Position numbers and translations under genes: made by a program. Source: Acholeplasmatales bacterium DTU056 (lineage in GTDB: Bacteria; Bacillota_I; Bacilli_A; ML615J-28; CAG-698). Taken from it: a stretch of 15,083 nt of DNA. Positions 14,392-15,083 of this stretch are shown here, piece after piece. Position 1 is the stretch's first letter, and each line of letters begins with the position of its first letter. The DNA lies in NCBI GenBank assembly GCA_001512985.1, contig LFRX01000029.1:52036-67118 (forward strand), read 5' to 3'. The notes beneath the pieces are model-generated. The model was not told the origin of the DNA, searched no databases, and was given only the letters and a program-made list of their open reading frames with translations.

Positions 14392-14841
14392 ATGAAAAAG
14401 AAAATATTAATATTTTTATTAGTTCTATGGATAGCATTTATTTTTTATAATTCTTTACAACCAGGGCATATCTCCGGAGCAAACAGTGGACGCTTTGCTT
14501 ATTATGCTGGAAAGATGTTGAGTGCTTTAAAAATTAAATTTGACTATAATGTTCTAGCAATAGTTATTCGTAAGTTAGCACATATATTTGAATTTTTTGT
14601 TCTATCAATCTTGTTTTACTTAATTTTGCAAGACTACTTTATTTTTTCCATTCAAACCCTTTTCACTTTTATTTTTTCCGTAACAATAGCAATGATTGAT
14701 GAGACGATACAGTTGTTTGTAGAAGGAAGAAGCGGGAGTATTGTTGATGTAGGGATTGATACAATTGGAATTGTATTAGGAATAGGTATTTGTTGCCTTG
14801 GTAGTGTAATATTTAAAAAGAGACGAAATAAATATGAATAA
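14392..14841 (+). CDS. VanZ-family membrane protein
   Basis: The 149-residue product has about four membrane helices and the VanZ pattern: RKLAHIFEFFVL (60-71, with Arg60, His64 and Glu67), DETIQLFVEGRSGSIVDVGIDTIG (103-126, with Asp103-Glu104, Gln107, Gly112-Arg113, Asp119 and Asp123). VanZ itself gives low-level teicoplanin resistance in enterococci, but most family members are chromosomal proteins of unknown role. Nothing here (no vanHAX) suggests a resistance cluster. ATG 14392 is preceded by AAGGAGA; an in-frame TTG at 14353 is rejected. It lies 59 nt after the lipoprotein gene with no terminator between, so it may be read through from it. Confidence 0.88.
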   Translation: MKKKILIFLLVLWIAFIFYNSLQPGHISGANSGRFAYYAGKMLSALKIKFDYNVLAIVIRKLAHIFEFFVLSILFYLILQDYFIFSIQTLFTFIFSVTIAMIDETIQLFVEGRSGSIVDVGIDTIGIVLGIGICCLGSVIFKKRRNKYE

Positions 14842-14878
14842 AAGGTGGAGTATCAAATATTTGAAACACCACCTTTTT
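14840..14878. terminator. Bidirectional terminator between the VanZ gene and ridA
   Basis: AAAAGGTGG (14840-14848) pairs with CCACCTTTT (14869-14877), and an inner 12-bp palindrome TCAAATATTTGA (14853-14864) extends the structure. T's follow on the plus strand (14874-14878) and on the minus strand (complement of 14843-14840), fitting two convergent genes. Confidence 0.85.
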
Positions 14879-14885
14879 ATTTTAA

Positions 14886-15083
14886 TTAACCTTTTAACGC
14901 AATAGCATCAATTTCAATTAAGACATCTTTTGGTAAACGACTGACTTCAATAGTAGTTCTAGCTGGCTTATGACCATTGAAAAATTCTTCATAAAGTTTA
15001 TTTACTGTTCCAAAGTGTTGCAAATCTTTTAAATAAATTGTTGTTTTTGCCACGTCATTTAAATTATATCCGGCTTCTTCAAG
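14886..15083 (-). CDS. ridA: RidA (YjgF/YER057c/UK114) family enamine/imine deaminase, C-terminal part
   Basis: The minus strand encodes 65 residues up to a TAA stop (14886-14888); the start lies beyond the window edge. The segment HKPARTTIEVSRLPKDVLIEIDAIALKG is the typical RidA C-terminus, with the Arg of PART that holds the substrate carboxylate and the Glu in the IEIDAIA strand. The upstream LEEAGYNLNDVAKTTIYLKD is also standard. RidA hydrolyses reactive 2-aminoacrylate and related enamines formed by PLP enzymes, releasing ammonia. About half of the ~125-residue protein is seen. It converges on the VanZ gene. Confidence 0.93.
   Translation of the reverse strand, partial: LEEAGYNLNDVAKTTIYLKDLQHFGTVNKLYEEFFNGHKPARTTIEVSRLPKDVLIEIDAIALKG

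Noticed and set aside
14392..14841. Glycopeptide resistance cluster suggested by VanZ
   Set aside because: No vanH, vanA or vanX neighbours; VanZ-like proteins are common chromosomal membrane proteins.
1..15083. Use of TGA as Trp (Mollicutes code)
   Set aside because: All recognised proteins run full length with TGG for Trp and no in-frame TGA.
1..15083. Insertion sequences, prophage genes or CRISPR arrays
   Set aside because: No transposase or phage motifs, no regularly spaced repeats and no target duplications were seen.

Overview
The window is strongly AT-rich, reads with the standard bacterial code (all Trp codons in the genes are TGG; every stop seen is TAA or TAG), uses AGGAGG-type ribosome binding sites, and carries sharp hairpin plus T-run terminators. 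Gene order is Firmicutes-like: the acidic tail of RNA polymerase delta (rpoE) sits directly before pyrG, and pth-mfd-spoVT follow one another as in Bacillus, though without the small fin gene. A SpoVT regulator in a genome this AT-rich suggests a low-GC Bacilli lineage related to spore formers, possibly near the Haloplasma/Turicibacter/Izemoplasma/Erysipelotrichia side. That placement is inference.

Layout. (1) Positions 1-3178: the end of rpoE, then a promoter, a leader with a terminator-like hairpin, pyrG (CTP synthase) and a COG2509-type FAD-dependent protein, closed by a strong terminator. (2) Positions 3180-3499: an AT-rich spacer with a tRNA-Thr(GGU) on the minus strand. The tRNA and fhs promoters are divergent, with abutting -35 boxes. 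(3) Positions 3500-10670: fhs, folD, pth, mfd and spoVT in one direction with short gaps, ending in a terminator. This unit covers one-carbon folate metabolism, peptidyl-tRNA recycling, transcription-coupled repair and a SpoVT regulator. (4) Positions 10765-12917: degV/fakB-like, a small membrane protein and fba (class II aldolase), with a promoter and a terminator. (5) Positions 12988-14878: a less conserved block of small envelope-type genes: a Cys-rich membrane protein, a zinc-ribbon membrane protein that looks leaderless, a thioredoxin-like lipoprotein and a VanZ-family protein. (6) From 14886: the 3' end of ridA on the minus strand, converging on a bidirectional terminator.

Most notable points. 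The CTP synthase keeps its amidoligase domain but has lost the catalytic cysteine and oxyanion-hole glycines of its glutaminase domain, so it is predicted to depend on free ammonia. Its leader resembles the B. subtilis pyrG reiterative-transcription attenuator, but begins GAGCC rather than GGGC and has a UCUCUC terminator arm. This suggests CTP sensing through a dinucleotide (GA)n stutter instead of poly(G). Other points are an antisense-oriented intrinsic terminator inside mfd, the leaderless gene, and the complete absence of TGA stops. No mobile element, CRISPR array or phage gene was seen.
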